A DNA stretch of 64,000 bases from the NCBI GenBank assembly GCA_036426205.1, contig WSYH01002495.1, positions 1-64,000 on the forward strand, read 5' to 3'. The stretch is from Ascaphus truei (Eukaryota > Chordata > Amphibia > Anura > Ascaphidae). A program made the position numbers and the translations under genes. The notes below the pieces were generated by a model. It saw only the letters and a program-made list of their open reading frames with translations. It was not told the origin of the DNA and searched no databases. Each line of letters starts with the position of its first letter. Position 1 is the first letter of the stretch. Positions 53,091-62,989 of the stretch are shown here, piece after piece.

Positions 53091-54660
53091 GAGGAGAGAG
53101 AGAGAGAGTGTTCAGGGAGAGGGAGAGACGAGAGAGAGTGTCTCAGGGCAGAGGGAGAGGAGAGTGTCCAGGGAGAGAGAGAGTGTCAGGGAGAGGGAGA
53201 GTGTTCAGGGAGGAGAGTGAGAGAGAGAGGTCAGGGAGAGGGAGAGAGAGAGAGGGTTCAGAGAGAGGACTTGAGAGAGGGCAGGGAGAGAGAAAGAGGA
53301 GAGAGTCGGGGAGGGGGAGAGGGAGAGAGCGAGGGGTCAGGGAGAGGGAGGGAGAGAGAGTATCAGGGAGAGGGAGAGGAGTGCAGGGAGAGGGAGAGAG
53401 AGAGAGAGTGTCGGGCAGATGAGAGGAGTGTCAGAGGAGAGAGAGGAGAGAGGGTCCGGGAGAGGGAGAGTGTCAGGGAGAAGGGAGGAGAGAGAGAGTG
53501 TCAGGGAGAGGGAGAGGAGAGAGGTTCAGGGAGAGGGGAGGAGAGAGTCAGGGAGAGGGAGGAGAGATGTGCCAGGGAGAGGGAGAGTGTCAGGGAGAGG
53601 GAGAGAGGAGAGTGTCAGGGAGGGAGAGTGTTCAGGGAGAGGAGAGAGTGTCAGGGAGCGGGGAGAGGAGAGAGAGTGTGTCAGGGGGAAAAGTGTCAGG
53701 GAGAGGGAGAGAGAGAGTGTCAGGGAGAGGGAGAATGGAGATTGTCACAGGGAGAGGGAGGGTGTCAGGGAGAGGGAGGGCGAGGAAGAGAGAGTGTGGC
53801 AGGGAGAGGGAGAGTGCAGGGAGAGGGAGAGGAGCGAGTGTAAGGCAGAGGGAGAGAGAGAGTGTCAGGGAGAGGGAGAAGAGAGAGAGTGTCAGGCAGA
53901 GGGAGAGAGAGTGTAAGGGAGAGGGAGAGAGAGAGGAGTGGGTAAGGGAGAAGAGGGGAGTGTGTCAGGGAGAGGGAGAGGGGAGAGAGAGTGTGTAATG
54001 GAGAGAGAGAGAGTGCAGGAGAGAGAGAGAGTCAGGGATGAGGGAGAGAGAGAGAGAGAGAAGAGAGATGCCAGGGAGAGGGAGAGAGAGAGAGTGTCAG
54101 GCAGAAGAGGAGAGAGAGTTCAGGGACCGTTGAGAGGGGAAGAGAGATGAGGGAGAGGAGAGGGTGTCAGGAGAGGAAAAGAGTGTCAGGGAGAGGGAGA
54201 GCGAGAGAGTGTCAGGGAGAGGGAGAGGGAGAGAGGAGAGGAGTGTCAGGGAGAGGGAAGTGAGTAAGAGGACGGAGAGAGAGAGAGAGAAGGGAGAGGG
54301 AGAGAGAGAGAAGGGAGAGGGAGGAGAAGGGAGAGAGGAGAGAGAGAGTCAGGGAGAGGATGAGCGAGAGAGAGAGAGGGGAAGGCCGGGGGAGAGAGGG
54401 GAGAGAGAGAGTGTCAGGGAAGAGGGAGAGTGTCAGGGAGAGAGAGTGTGTCAAGGGAGAGAGGAGAGTGTAAGGGAGAGTGAGAGAGAGTCGATGAGGG
54501 AGGAGAGAGGGGAAGGGAGAGATAGAGAAGAGCGAGTATCAGGGGCGGGAGGAGGGAGAGAGAGGGAGAGGAAGAGGAGAGAGAGTGTAGGGCAGAGAGG
54601 AGAGAGCGAGAGTCAGGGCGGAGGAGCACGAAAGCGTTTGTGTCAGGGAGAAGGAGATGT
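53091..54660. repeat. 1.6-kb purine minisatellite (GAGAGTGTCAGGGAGAGG)n
   Basis: Dozens of irregular units of about 20-30 bp share GTGTCAGGGAGAGGGAGAGA. The plus strand is almost all purine apart from the regular TGTC. Arg/Glu/Gly-rich frames span it in all three phases, which shows they are compositional. Confidence 0.95.
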
Positions 54661-55440
54661 CAGGGAACAGTGCGTCGCGACACTGCGGAAGACTCGTCCG
54701 GGTTACACCGTGTGGTGCCCGGGTGATAGCCTGTGCCCCAACAACGACCGCGAGATGTCCCATCGAAGTATCAAAAGAATAACACTCCCCCCACCCCCCT
54801 AAACACCAGAGTTTACACAGGGAAGTTGAGCAGGTTGAAGAGTGTCAGAGGGGACGATAAAGAGATTAGGCTATATGCGCAGATAGTGAGAGAGAAATAG
54901 TGCGCATTTGCCCATTTAAGAAATGAAGAGTGGAAGTCAGGGGGACAGAACCAGCAGAAAGAAAGTAAATAAGAAGTTGCACTCATCCCTGCCAGCTGTC
55001 ACGATGAAGGCCGTCCTCGCTTACATCATCACCGTCCATGTCCTCCGTTGCCAGAACAAACAGTGAAAAAATACCATCTATGGCCGAATAACCCATAATC
55101 ACCATAGCGGTAATACCAATATAGTAATTAAGTAGTAACCTTCCTCCCCCACCACCCACCGGGCGGCCTAACCACCCTCGCCCAGCACACCACCACCCTC
55201 CACCGCATTCATTGGGATCACTGGGTACATCATGCTGTAATAATAGGGGCCGGATCAGGATGTATGCCAATATAAGCAATAAATGGTGAAGCAAACTAAA
55301 AGACGGCCCAACAATAGTAAAGCACATTACTGTACATAGAAAATTAACACATTACAGGGCTATACCAGTTGACATGACGATACATAATTACAGTGGACAA
55401 GAAAGTGGAGTTTTTATGAGGATGAGAGTGTCAGGGAGAG
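54661..55440. other. Unassigned spacer with left arm of a distant inverted pair
   Basis: ACATAGAAAATTAACACATT at 55333 is matched in inverse by TGTAATGTGTTAATTTTCTA at 55932, about 600 bp apart. A single GAGAGTGTCAGGGAGAGG unit recurs at 55423, suggesting that this segment was inserted into the minisatellite. No gene. Confidence 0.45.
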
Positions 55441-58099
55441 GTTGCAGATATTGTCCTATCTTGTTAGTGGTATTTACATGTATTTTGTGATACACTTTAT
55501 TATTTCTTTTTTATGCTATTGGATTTCGAGATGGTGTGAGGTTCGTATAGAGTGGCATTTTTGATGGGTTCTTATTGATTATTTCTGGTTGCTTTTGTGT
55601 TTGGTTTTAATAGTGGATGATTTTGGTATTTTGATCTTGAATGATGGGTTTATTGGAGCTTCTTTTGATGTATTGATGGTTATGTTTTGGGTTTTCAGGA
55701 GTAATGTAGGGGTGTATTTGTATTTGATGAATTGATGTGGTAAGTTCGTTGTTGCTTTTTACTGTTTATTCTGTTGTTTAATTTGGTGATTATTTGAATT
55801 AACATGGGGATGAGTGAGTGGTGGTGTTATTGTTTTTAGGGTGACCATGTACTACAGTGATTGTGAAAATCATTGCCCATATATGAGAATGGGCATGTGT
55901 ACCACTGTGCCAATCAATTGGTTATTGGCATTGTAATGTGTTAATTTTCTATGTAATGCGATTTATTTGGTGCCTGTGGTTTTTGTTTGCTTTGCCATTT
56001 CTTGCGATAGTGGAACCAGGCCCTATTTGATGGAGGCATGTGATGTACCCACTGTACCAATGAGATAGGGTGCAGGTGTGGGTTAGTTGCCTGGGGAGGG
56101 GTGGTTAGCATCGACCGGGGGGTAGTGGGGGAGGGTGGGTCACCCTTAATACTAAGCAGTATAACTGATAGAGGATATGACAGGAGGTAGGGGCCATAGA
56201 ATTGTATTTTTATTGCTTGTTTTATGGGCCAAACGGAAGGGGACATGACTGTGGCGTGAGGAGGAGATGAGGACGGCGACTTCGATCGGAGAGGCTGGCA
56301 GGGAGGATGTGAGTGCAAGTGTATTTACTTATTTCTGATTGTTAATGTTTATTTTAAATGGACCCCCCCAAATGCACTATTTTTATGGGCACAGGATTGG
56401 TACCGCATGCCACCAAGGATCCTGGAACCCGCCGGGACCACCGAGGACCCCCAGACACCCGGGTAACCACCCGAGGACCCAGAAACCGTTGAAGACCATG
56501 GCAAAGGACCCCCAGGAACACCGCGATGGGGACTCACAGCGGAGGCCCCGTGCAACCCCGGGAGTCCCAGGGAGGAGGGTCCCTTGCCATTACACGCAGG
56601 GACCACCCGCTTGTCCCCACCAGCCTGTGAGGAGATAACATGTCTGTGCTTAAAAAAAATTGCTTGTTTGAGGCGAATGTGAGGGTTTTATGGGGTGATT
56701 GGGGACAGGGGGGGATGTGGGTGGTAGGCTGTTTGATCTTGCACAATGTTTGTATGGGTCGACTGCCCCCCCGTTTATAAGCTGTGCCTAGTGTGTGTTT
56801 ATGTTATGCCAGGCCGCTTCATTGCTAGCGGAATAATAGCTGCTAAGGTAATTAAACTGAATATGTACTTTGTTTTTGTCATAGTGTGCGGAGAGACAGG
56901 GGGGGTCTCCTGAGCTGTAAGAGTTGTTGAATTTCTGGGCTCAGGGGGACCCCCTGTTCCTGAGTTACAGGCCCCAGTAGGGGCATCGATGCGCCAGTAT
57001 CTAAGCCATTTTTAAATCGTCACGCACCAGGAGACCGGGGTGATAACTAATGAAGGAGGATACGTCGACTCAGCAGATTGGACCGTAACTCGGGAAGCGG
57101 GAGGGTTTGAGCTGAAATCAGATGCGGTTCATATCTGTCAAGAGGACCCCTGGCTCCCGCACCTAATAATAAAAAATTAGTAAATTAAGAGGAAGCTTCA
57201 TTTACCATAGCAGAGTACCTGTAAGACGGAATGAAATAGTTTTTATGTGTTATTGGGTTTGATAATAGTGTACATGAGCAGGGGATCTCCGTGAGCTGAA
57301 CCGCATTTATTTGCAGCGACTGGGGACCCCCTGCGCATGAGATACATGCCCGCTATGGGGTGCGATCCCCCCTGCCGGGATTTTTAATCCCACTGTCACA
57401 GGGGACGTGGGAGATTTAGAAGTCAGGGCAGCTGGGGGAGATAGACGGCCCCCACCATCCTGGGCGGGTCTGGAAGGTCCGCCCGCGAGGGATAAAAGCC
57501 CTCAATGTGACCCCGACGTGACCCAAGGTGCTGGACGCGGACCCCCAGATAGAGGGGGGAAAGACCACCCAACCTCTGGGCGAAAGCGCCAGTCAGGAAG
57601 GGGGCCCCAAACGCGCCAAACCCCGTGGTCGGCAAAAGTCTTTCCCCCACCGCGGCCGGCGTGAAAATAATTGCGTAGAGCCGCAGGTTTGCGCAGCTCA
57701 CCGCCGTAGTGTCCCTTGCCGCGCGGGAGCGCAAGTGTACAGTAAAGAATCCTCCACATGGGTGGGATTGAAAGCAGACAGGCCGAAGAGGGGAAGACCC
57801 TAGACAGCGCAGAGATTGAGCCCAGCGGAAATGAGTAGACTGCAGAAGGATTAGACGTAAATGGCAATGACGAAGACACGGAGACTGGTCGCTTTTATAT
57901 TTATTGATGAGAGTATTGTGATATTTGCACTGAGAAAAGACGGACCTTTACGTAAGAGGCGCTTATAGGCCGGTAGGTGACCACAAATCAACCCTGAACA
58001 CCGAGCAGAGAAGTCCGTGAGGGAAAGACCCTCAACGTCGTTGACGGTCACCTATGATGTGGAGTGACGCACTGTTCAGGGATACCCATCCCAAGAGGG
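55441..58099. other. Unassigned non-coding stretch
   Basis: No domain was recognised in any frame. 56810-56865 holds a partial copy of the hairpin repeat seen at 48419 (GCTTCATTGCTAGCGG). The rest is mixed-composition, probably old repeat DNA. Confidence 0.4.
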
Positions 58100-58800
58100 T
58101 AAGATAGGAAGACCGGGATAGGACCGATGAGAGAGAGAGAATGGTTGGTGGGAATAGTGAGCTGACAGGTGTATAAGAGAGGGCAGAGAGAGAGCGGGCA
58201 CCATACAATTAGCTCTCTATATGACTCTTGTCATATCTGAACTAGACGAGAGGAAAAGAGAGAATGTATAGGAAGAGATAGAGAGGTTGGGATAAAGGAA
58301 CATAGATGTAAGACATGGCCAGAGGAGAGAGAGGGCACAACCCGAAGAGAGGAGGGAGTGGGAGGAAGAAGAGAGAGAGAGAGAGAAGAAGGAAAGAGGA
58401 GAGAGAGAGAAGAGAGCCACCAAGAGAGGGAGGTAGGATGTTGAAAGAAGAGAGAGTGAAAGAGAGAGGGGAAGAAGAGAGAGTTGAGCGAGATAGGATG
58501 ATGATGTAAGTAGAGGGAGGGAAGATGAGAGAGAAACGATGGACTTATATCTATGATCTTATATGACAAAATATTACTTTGAATATACCCCACTCTCTAT
58601 GTACTCTATATATCTCTCTCGTCTATCTGACAATCACATCTCTCATCTCATCTAATGCAATATCTAGAGTATATCTGAAACATCTTATTCTGACATATCT
58701 CGATATCGTGCCCTCTATACGATCTTAGGCCCTCCTATATCTATATGATATCTAGTCTCGCGGCCCTATAGACCCCCCCCCCCCCCAGGTTTACCAGGCT
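58100..58800. repeat. Purine-rich stretch, TATC-rich stretch and poly-C
   Basis: 58120-58520 is (GAGAGA)n-rich, 58540-58760 is an A/T/C-rich irregular stretch, and 58771-58787 is a C run. No gene. Confidence 0.7.
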
Positions 58801-59087
58801 TCAAGGAGAATGCAGTATCCCTGCCGGTGTTTTGACTCCGCCCCCGTGTCTTCCCACACACGGCACGAGTGCAGATGTACTGCACCCGGCCACCGTACGC
58901 CTCCAGCCCCTGCAGGCCAGATTTTACTTCCGCCCGTGCTACTCGCTTCCCCTACACCTGCGCTCGCTTCTCCCGCGGCCAAAACTTTTAACCGCCGCAC
59001 ACGCGCTCGCCGACACACACGACCGCCGCGCTGGTTGTGAGCGGGCCGCAAAAATATCCGTTGCGGGCCGTATGCTTGACATGCCTG

Positions 59088-59396
59088 ATCTAGGGTGACC
59101 ATTTGTCCTGATTTTGCTGGGACAGTCCCGGTTTTTGCTGGGCTGTCCCGGTTGCCCGTCCGTTCCAGTTTTTCTCCCTGGTGCGTGGGGGAGTCGGCGA
59201 CGATGCGTGGGGGGAGTGAGCGGCGGCGCCGAGGAGGAGGATGCGGCTGCCGGTAGTATTTTTTCCATTAGAATGCCGGGGGGCTGGGCTTTAGAGAGTA
59301 GAAGCAGGGGATTGGTTGGAGGTCAGAGTATGTCGGGGGCGGGGCTTAGTTCCGGGGCCGGATGGAGTGAGCTGCTTATCAGTGAGCTGCTTCTGA
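59088..59396. other. DNA-transposon-like terminus (AGGGTGACCATTTGTCC)
   Basis: AGGGTGACCATTTGTCCTGA with repeated CTGGGACAGTCCCGG words resembles the start of a hAT-type element widespread in tetrapods. No matching right end was found in the window. Confidence 0.4.
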
Positions 59397-59662
59397 ATGA
59401 GGTGTGTGTGTGTGTCCTGTCTGTCTGTGTGTGTCCTGTCTGTGTGTGTGTGTGTCCTGTCTGTGTGTGTGTGTCCTGTCTGTGTGTGTGTGTCCTGTCT
59501 GTGTGTGTGTGTGTGTGTGTGTCCTGTCTGTGTGTGTGTCATAGGAGGAGAGGTATGAGGAGAGAGAGATATGAGGAGAGAGAGATATGAGGAGAGAGAG
59601 ATATGAGGAGAGAGAGATATGAGGAGAGAGAGAGAGATATGAGGAGCTGAGGGGAAGGTATG
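59397..59662. repeat. Two adjoining minisatellites
   Basis: 59397-59540 is (GTGTGTGTGTCCTGTCT)n. 59545-59662 is (GATATGAGGAGAGAGA)n. They lie at the 3' end of the Penelope-like ORF and lengthen its frame spuriously. Confidence 0.9.
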
Positions 59663-59669
59663 GGGAGGG

Positions 59670-60150
59670 GGAGATATGCATTTCCTGTTTATTTAATACC
59701 CCCTCTCTATGGCCTCCTCTAGCGTTACAAGGGATATGTTCAATTGCCATATAGGAAAAGTTGGCTATTCCCCCTTTAGGGCATCTGGAGAAGTGTCTGG
59801 GAACTGGATGAGACACATCATTCTTTTTAATAAGCCTGACATGCTCGGCAATGCGGGTCTTGACTGGCCGAATGGTTCGTCTCACATATAATTTTTTGCA
59901 ACCACATCTCAAAAGATAAATGGTGTAGGATGTATTACAATTCAAAAATTCTTTAATAAAATATTTTTTTCCATTGATGTCAGTTTGGACAAATTTTGTA
60001 CTATGAACATATTTACACATGGAACAATTTCCACATGCATAAAAACCTTTAGGAATACTACCAATTCTTTTAATGGTAGGAAATGTATTGGGTGTACACT
60101 CTGAACACACTCCATCCGGCCGGCATCAATCAGGAGTGGGAACTGAAACA
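59670..60150 (-). pseudogene. Penelope-like element GIY-YIG endonuclease fragment
   Basis: The complement encodes GFYACGNCSMCKYV (cysteine pairs of the linker zinc motif), then EFLNCNTSYTIYLLRCGCKK and LYVRRTIRPVKTRIAEHVRL, then HFSRCPKGG. The pattern (T/V)IYLLxCxC, YVxRTxRPxxxRxxEH is the GIY-YIG endonuclease of Penelope-like retroelements (Neptune/Poseidon type). The YVG glycine is R here, so the copy may be inactive. The reverse transcriptase is absent. The frame runs on into the minisatellite at 59662. The native upstream part is not recognisable beyond about 60150. Confidence 0.82.
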
Positions 60151-60800
60151 CTTCCTGATGGGGTAATGGCTAAGTTTTGGGGTGGGTTCACAGTGTTCAC
60201 CCAATTACATTGTGATCTGGGAGGTGACATATTAAGTTACTGTCTGTCATGCGGTTGCCACTGTATTCATGGATATGAATTATGTGAATAAATTGATAAA
60301 ATGTTTATATCCCTTTAAAGTGAATCTTGATACTGAAAATGCTTTATAAGTACAAAAAAGATTTTATAAGTACTAGATATATGAAATCCTTTGTTATACA
60401 TCTGTATACTTCCATTAATTGATATAGCTTTATATAATAATATTGATGCTGGTAACTTAAAACATCAGTAGTTGTGTTTTTAAATTTATCCATTATATGT
60501 TCTGTTTTGTTTTTAAGATTTTTCATGTGTATGTTGTAAATACCTTGTTGTGCAGCCATTGCTATGGGGATTGTTGGGGAGATAGTTATCCACTTTAATG
60601 ATTAATCTACCACAGGTGAGGTTTAAATACGTTCCCTGTTTCTATTGGTGGCATACACTCACCACTCCCTATATCTATTTGGCTGCCATACACTATCAGC
60701 ACTCTTTGAAAAAGTCCATAGCCTGGACGAAACATGTTAGAGTGTTTGCCTGATGTTTGCTGCTAGCGATCAATAAAGTTTTTTTAGACATCCATGCGTT
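60151..60800. mobile_element. Non-coding part of the Penelope-like element
   Basis: AT-rich DNA with many TTTAT words leads to a hammerhead-like core on the plus strand at 60704 and the A/T-rich string CAATAAAGTTTTTTTAG near 60775. Boundaries and orientation relative to the endonuclease are unclear; Penelope copies are often rearranged. Confidence 0.45.
60704..60733 (+). other. Hammerhead-like core 5
   Basis: CTTTGAAAAAGTCCATAGCC followed by TGGACGAAAC shows a 4-bp stem GTCC/GGAC and an intact GAAAC box. The first box is degenerate relative to CUGANGA. Confidence 0.4.
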
Positions 60801-60869
60801 GGCTGCTGAAGTTGCTGTGAACCACGGACCATCTTACCCCCTTCTTCATGTTTGGAGAGCTCCGGCAAG

Positions 60870-61025
60870 CGGGGGAATTTTAAAATTCCCTAAGACCTAC
60901 GCTTCCGTGCGCACGGAAGCGTAGGCGAGCCCCTACTAAAGCCGCTTTAATTGCGACTATAGGGGCTCAGTGCTGAGAGGGAGCGCGCGTCAGCACGCTT
61001 CAGCAAGCACGCGATAAACATAGCC
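60870..61025. mobile_element. Palindrome-rich fold-back MITE
   Basis: GGGAATTTTAAAATTCCC (60873-60890) and the 30-bp segment 60896-60925 (arm CCTACGCTTCCGTGC) are perfect palindromes. GAGCCCCTAC and CTATAGGGGCTC pair around 60928-60970. The right side, ending CCGAGGCCTAAG, has the CCTAAG end of the local MITE family. Non-coding. Confidence 0.65.
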
Positions 61026-61334
61026 GAGGCCTAAGAGTGCAGGGAAAGGTGGGATGTGTGTGTGTGATTGTGTGTCTGCCAAGTTAAACACTATATTAAC
61101 AACTTTAAAATAGTTAATTCTCCCGTAATTTAAAGTAAAAGTATAGTAAATTCAGCATACAAACAGAATTTACTACTCCTCTCCGTTTTAGCCTTTCCCC
61201 TTGCTCTGATCTCCGTCCCTCTGCTTTCCCCCTTGCCTGACATCAGTCCCCTTGTAGCCAGAGACGTCTCCAAAACACAAATTGCAACTTTCGCAACGGC
61301 TACGGAGACATGTGACGTCATCCGTATTTGTAGC

Positions 61335-61560
61335 TGGCACTATGAGCGCAGCCTTAAGCTAAGTCCATGCTGCCGCAGACCACGCGGAGGCGTCCGTGCT
61401 CTCGACAGCAGGAGATGGCGTGCGTTGCGCGAGAAATCAGTTGGAAACTGATTTTTAGGCGCGACGGGCAGTTCACTTGAGCGGTTTGCCCAATGAGAGT
61501 GAACCCGCTGGTGTGGCCTGTGGCTCCCATTCAATCAAACTGTGGGTACGTACAAGTGAA
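61335..61560. mobile_element. MITE relic (GCAGCCTTAAGCTAAGTCCA end)
   Basis: A CpG-rich segment begins with the family end motif GCAGCCTTAAGC and contains a CAGTTGGAAACTGA hairpin near 61438. The other terminus is not clear. Confidence 0.4.
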
Positions 61561-61573
61561 CCAACGTATATAC

Positions 61574-61919
61574 CAGCGGTGCGCAATATTTTTTGCTTGC
61601 GCCCCCCCCCCCATCTGCTTCCCTCCCTGCTCGCGCCCCCCCCTTTCTTACCATCTCTTTTGCTCCCGGCGTCCAATAACGCCGGGAGGTCACATGACAG
61701 CAGGTTGCCATGCCAACGTGACGTCACTTGACCCTGCGACATCATTTGATGCCGCGTTGCCATGGCGACGTGTCGCCGAAGAGAATGTCAGTGAAGTTGC
61801 AGAGGCCTCATGTGATCCCCTGGCATTTAAATGCCTTCAGGGAAGAGCACGGGGCGGGGCCTCTGGAACCGCCCGCGCCCCCCTGAATAATCTTGCACAC
61901 CCCGATTTGCGCACTGCTG
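61574..61919. mobile_element. hAT MITE with perfect 8-bp TSD (346 bp)
   Basis: The ends CAGCGGTGCGCAA and TTTGCGCACTGCTG are inverted with one mismatch. GTATATAC is duplicated at 61566-61573 and 61920-61927. An 8-bp TSD and CAG...CTG ends define the hAT superfamily. The interior is CpG-rich with ATGCCGCGTTGCCATGGCGA-type repeats. The perfect TSD implies a fairly recent insertion. There is no transposase. Confidence 0.92.
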
Positions 61920-62055
61920 GTATATACATTGTTCTCCATTAACTTCTGTTCACCTATAAAGCTGTAGAGAAGAAAGAAAAGACAAGTCACATTACCTGTA
62001 TTATCAACCTGTATCTTTTTCCAGCTCGTGTATAAAATAGAAATTACTTTGAGAC

Positions 62056-62250
62056 CTCACTAACTCTCCCAATTTTAGATCTGTGAATTGTGTGAAAAAC
62101 GAGGAAGAACAGAACCTTGTGGCGTTGCAGTCACACAGGAAAATCTACTACAGAACCTGCACAGACCTCCCCCCCCCACACACAGAGCTCCTGGAGATGC
62201 ATATGGGAAAGAGCTTGGTATCAAGGTGGGTACACTGTGGAAAAGTAACG
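62056..62250 (+). pseudogene. PR/SET domain fragment of PRDM9 type
   Basis: One frame reads SVNCVKNEEEQNLVALQSHR then KIYYRTCTDLPPPHTELL. After a small deletion near 62190 the next frame reads GDAYGKELGIKVGTLWK. The two parts together match the C-terminal half of the PRDM9/PRDM7 PR/SET domain: the VNC...EEQNL(V)A stretch, (I/K)xYRTC, TELL, and the (G)D(E/A)YGxELGIKxG tail, which I know only from PRDM9-like proteins. In the family this domain methylates H3K4/K36. Here the WY pair expected after TELL is lost and the frame is broken, so the fragment cannot be functional. The preceding pyrimidine-rich tract resembles a splice acceptor, but codons may extend upstream to about 62056. No other exon is visible nearby. 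Confidence 0.65.
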
Positions 62251-62399
62251 TGACAGCACAAGTTAATCAGGAATATGTGTGTTACGTGGTTTTTACATCT
62301 CTATTGTCTTATAACTGATAAATTGCAAATAGTGATAGATCTGCATACACCATTACGTGTCAACTAGATCTTAATATCACTAAACCTGACAAAGGTCCA

Positions 62400-62660
62400 G
62401 ATACATCAAGCTGCGGTAACCAAAAATGCCATATTACCGCCCATAAAAAAGTGCCTTATTACAGTGCGATGAATCAGCGTTGCAACGCCAAAAAAAAAGC
62501 AGTTTTTATCGAACCCGTTAAAAGCATCAGATCCGATACAAAACAGGCATAATAACACATTTTCAAGTAAAAACTGCTATTTATCGGAACAGATGACCAG
62601 CAGAAATACCGCAAATATTTGATCACCTTCTCCAGGCTGGCGTATGCCCTGTCTTTCCTA
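62400..62660. other. AT-rich repeat-like segment
   Basis: It starts CCAGATACATCAAGCTGCGG and has inverted words such as AAAACTGCTATTTATCG against CGATAAAAACTGC. It is probably a MITE, but the ends are not established. Confidence 0.3.
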
Positions 62661-62989
62661 TGTATATAATGGCCATTATATACATAGGCAAGATGAGCTC
62701 TGCTAAACCAACAAGGAATAGATGATAAAATAGTTGGTAAAATATATTACAGTACATATTAACCCCTGTGACGGTAGGGGTAGCTGGCTGATCAAATAAA
62801 GAGAAATCCCAGCTAGTTACCCCTAAAGAAATGTATAACTTGGCTGGCTTGGTAATTTATATTTCAGCCCAATGTATGTAATGTCTGGGGAAGTACAGGG
62901 AATATGGGCTAGCTGTGTGTAATTTTAAGTCCTGTGTTTTACATAAATACCTTAAGTTTGTATTTATTCCTGTGTTAGTGTCACGGGAG
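62661..62989. other. Spacer, small hairpin only
   Basis: GGGGTAGCTGG (62777) pairs with CCAGCTAGTTACCCC (62808). No gene. Confidence 0.4.

Larger units (their letters stand above)
51750..59087. mobile_element. Large hAT-like element (7.3 kb), non-coding
   Basis: The left end CAAAGCATGTCAAACTTGCG and the right end, the complement of CAGGCATGTCAAGCATACGG, form inverted termini that continue into CGGCCCGC. The flanking octamers CTGTAGAG and ATCTAGGG both resemble the hAT target consensus nTCTAGAn. No transposase is visible. The interior is mostly GT- and GA-type simple sequence and unassigned DNA. Two elements that share ends are an alternative explanation. Confidence 0.5.

Noticed and set aside
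53027..54802. Long Arg/Glu/Gly-rich proteins
   Set aside because: Three overlapping frames on one strand are all open, as expected of a GA minisatellite.
59379..59662. C-terminal extension of the Penelope ORF (His/Thr/Leu-rich)
   Set aside because: This part of the frame is translated minisatellite DNA.
62079..62226. A host exon with the frame ICELCEKRGRTEPCG and splice sites
   Set aside because: The overlapping frame matches PR/SET codons far better; the apparent donor AAG/GTGGGT falls within the conserved KxG stretch.
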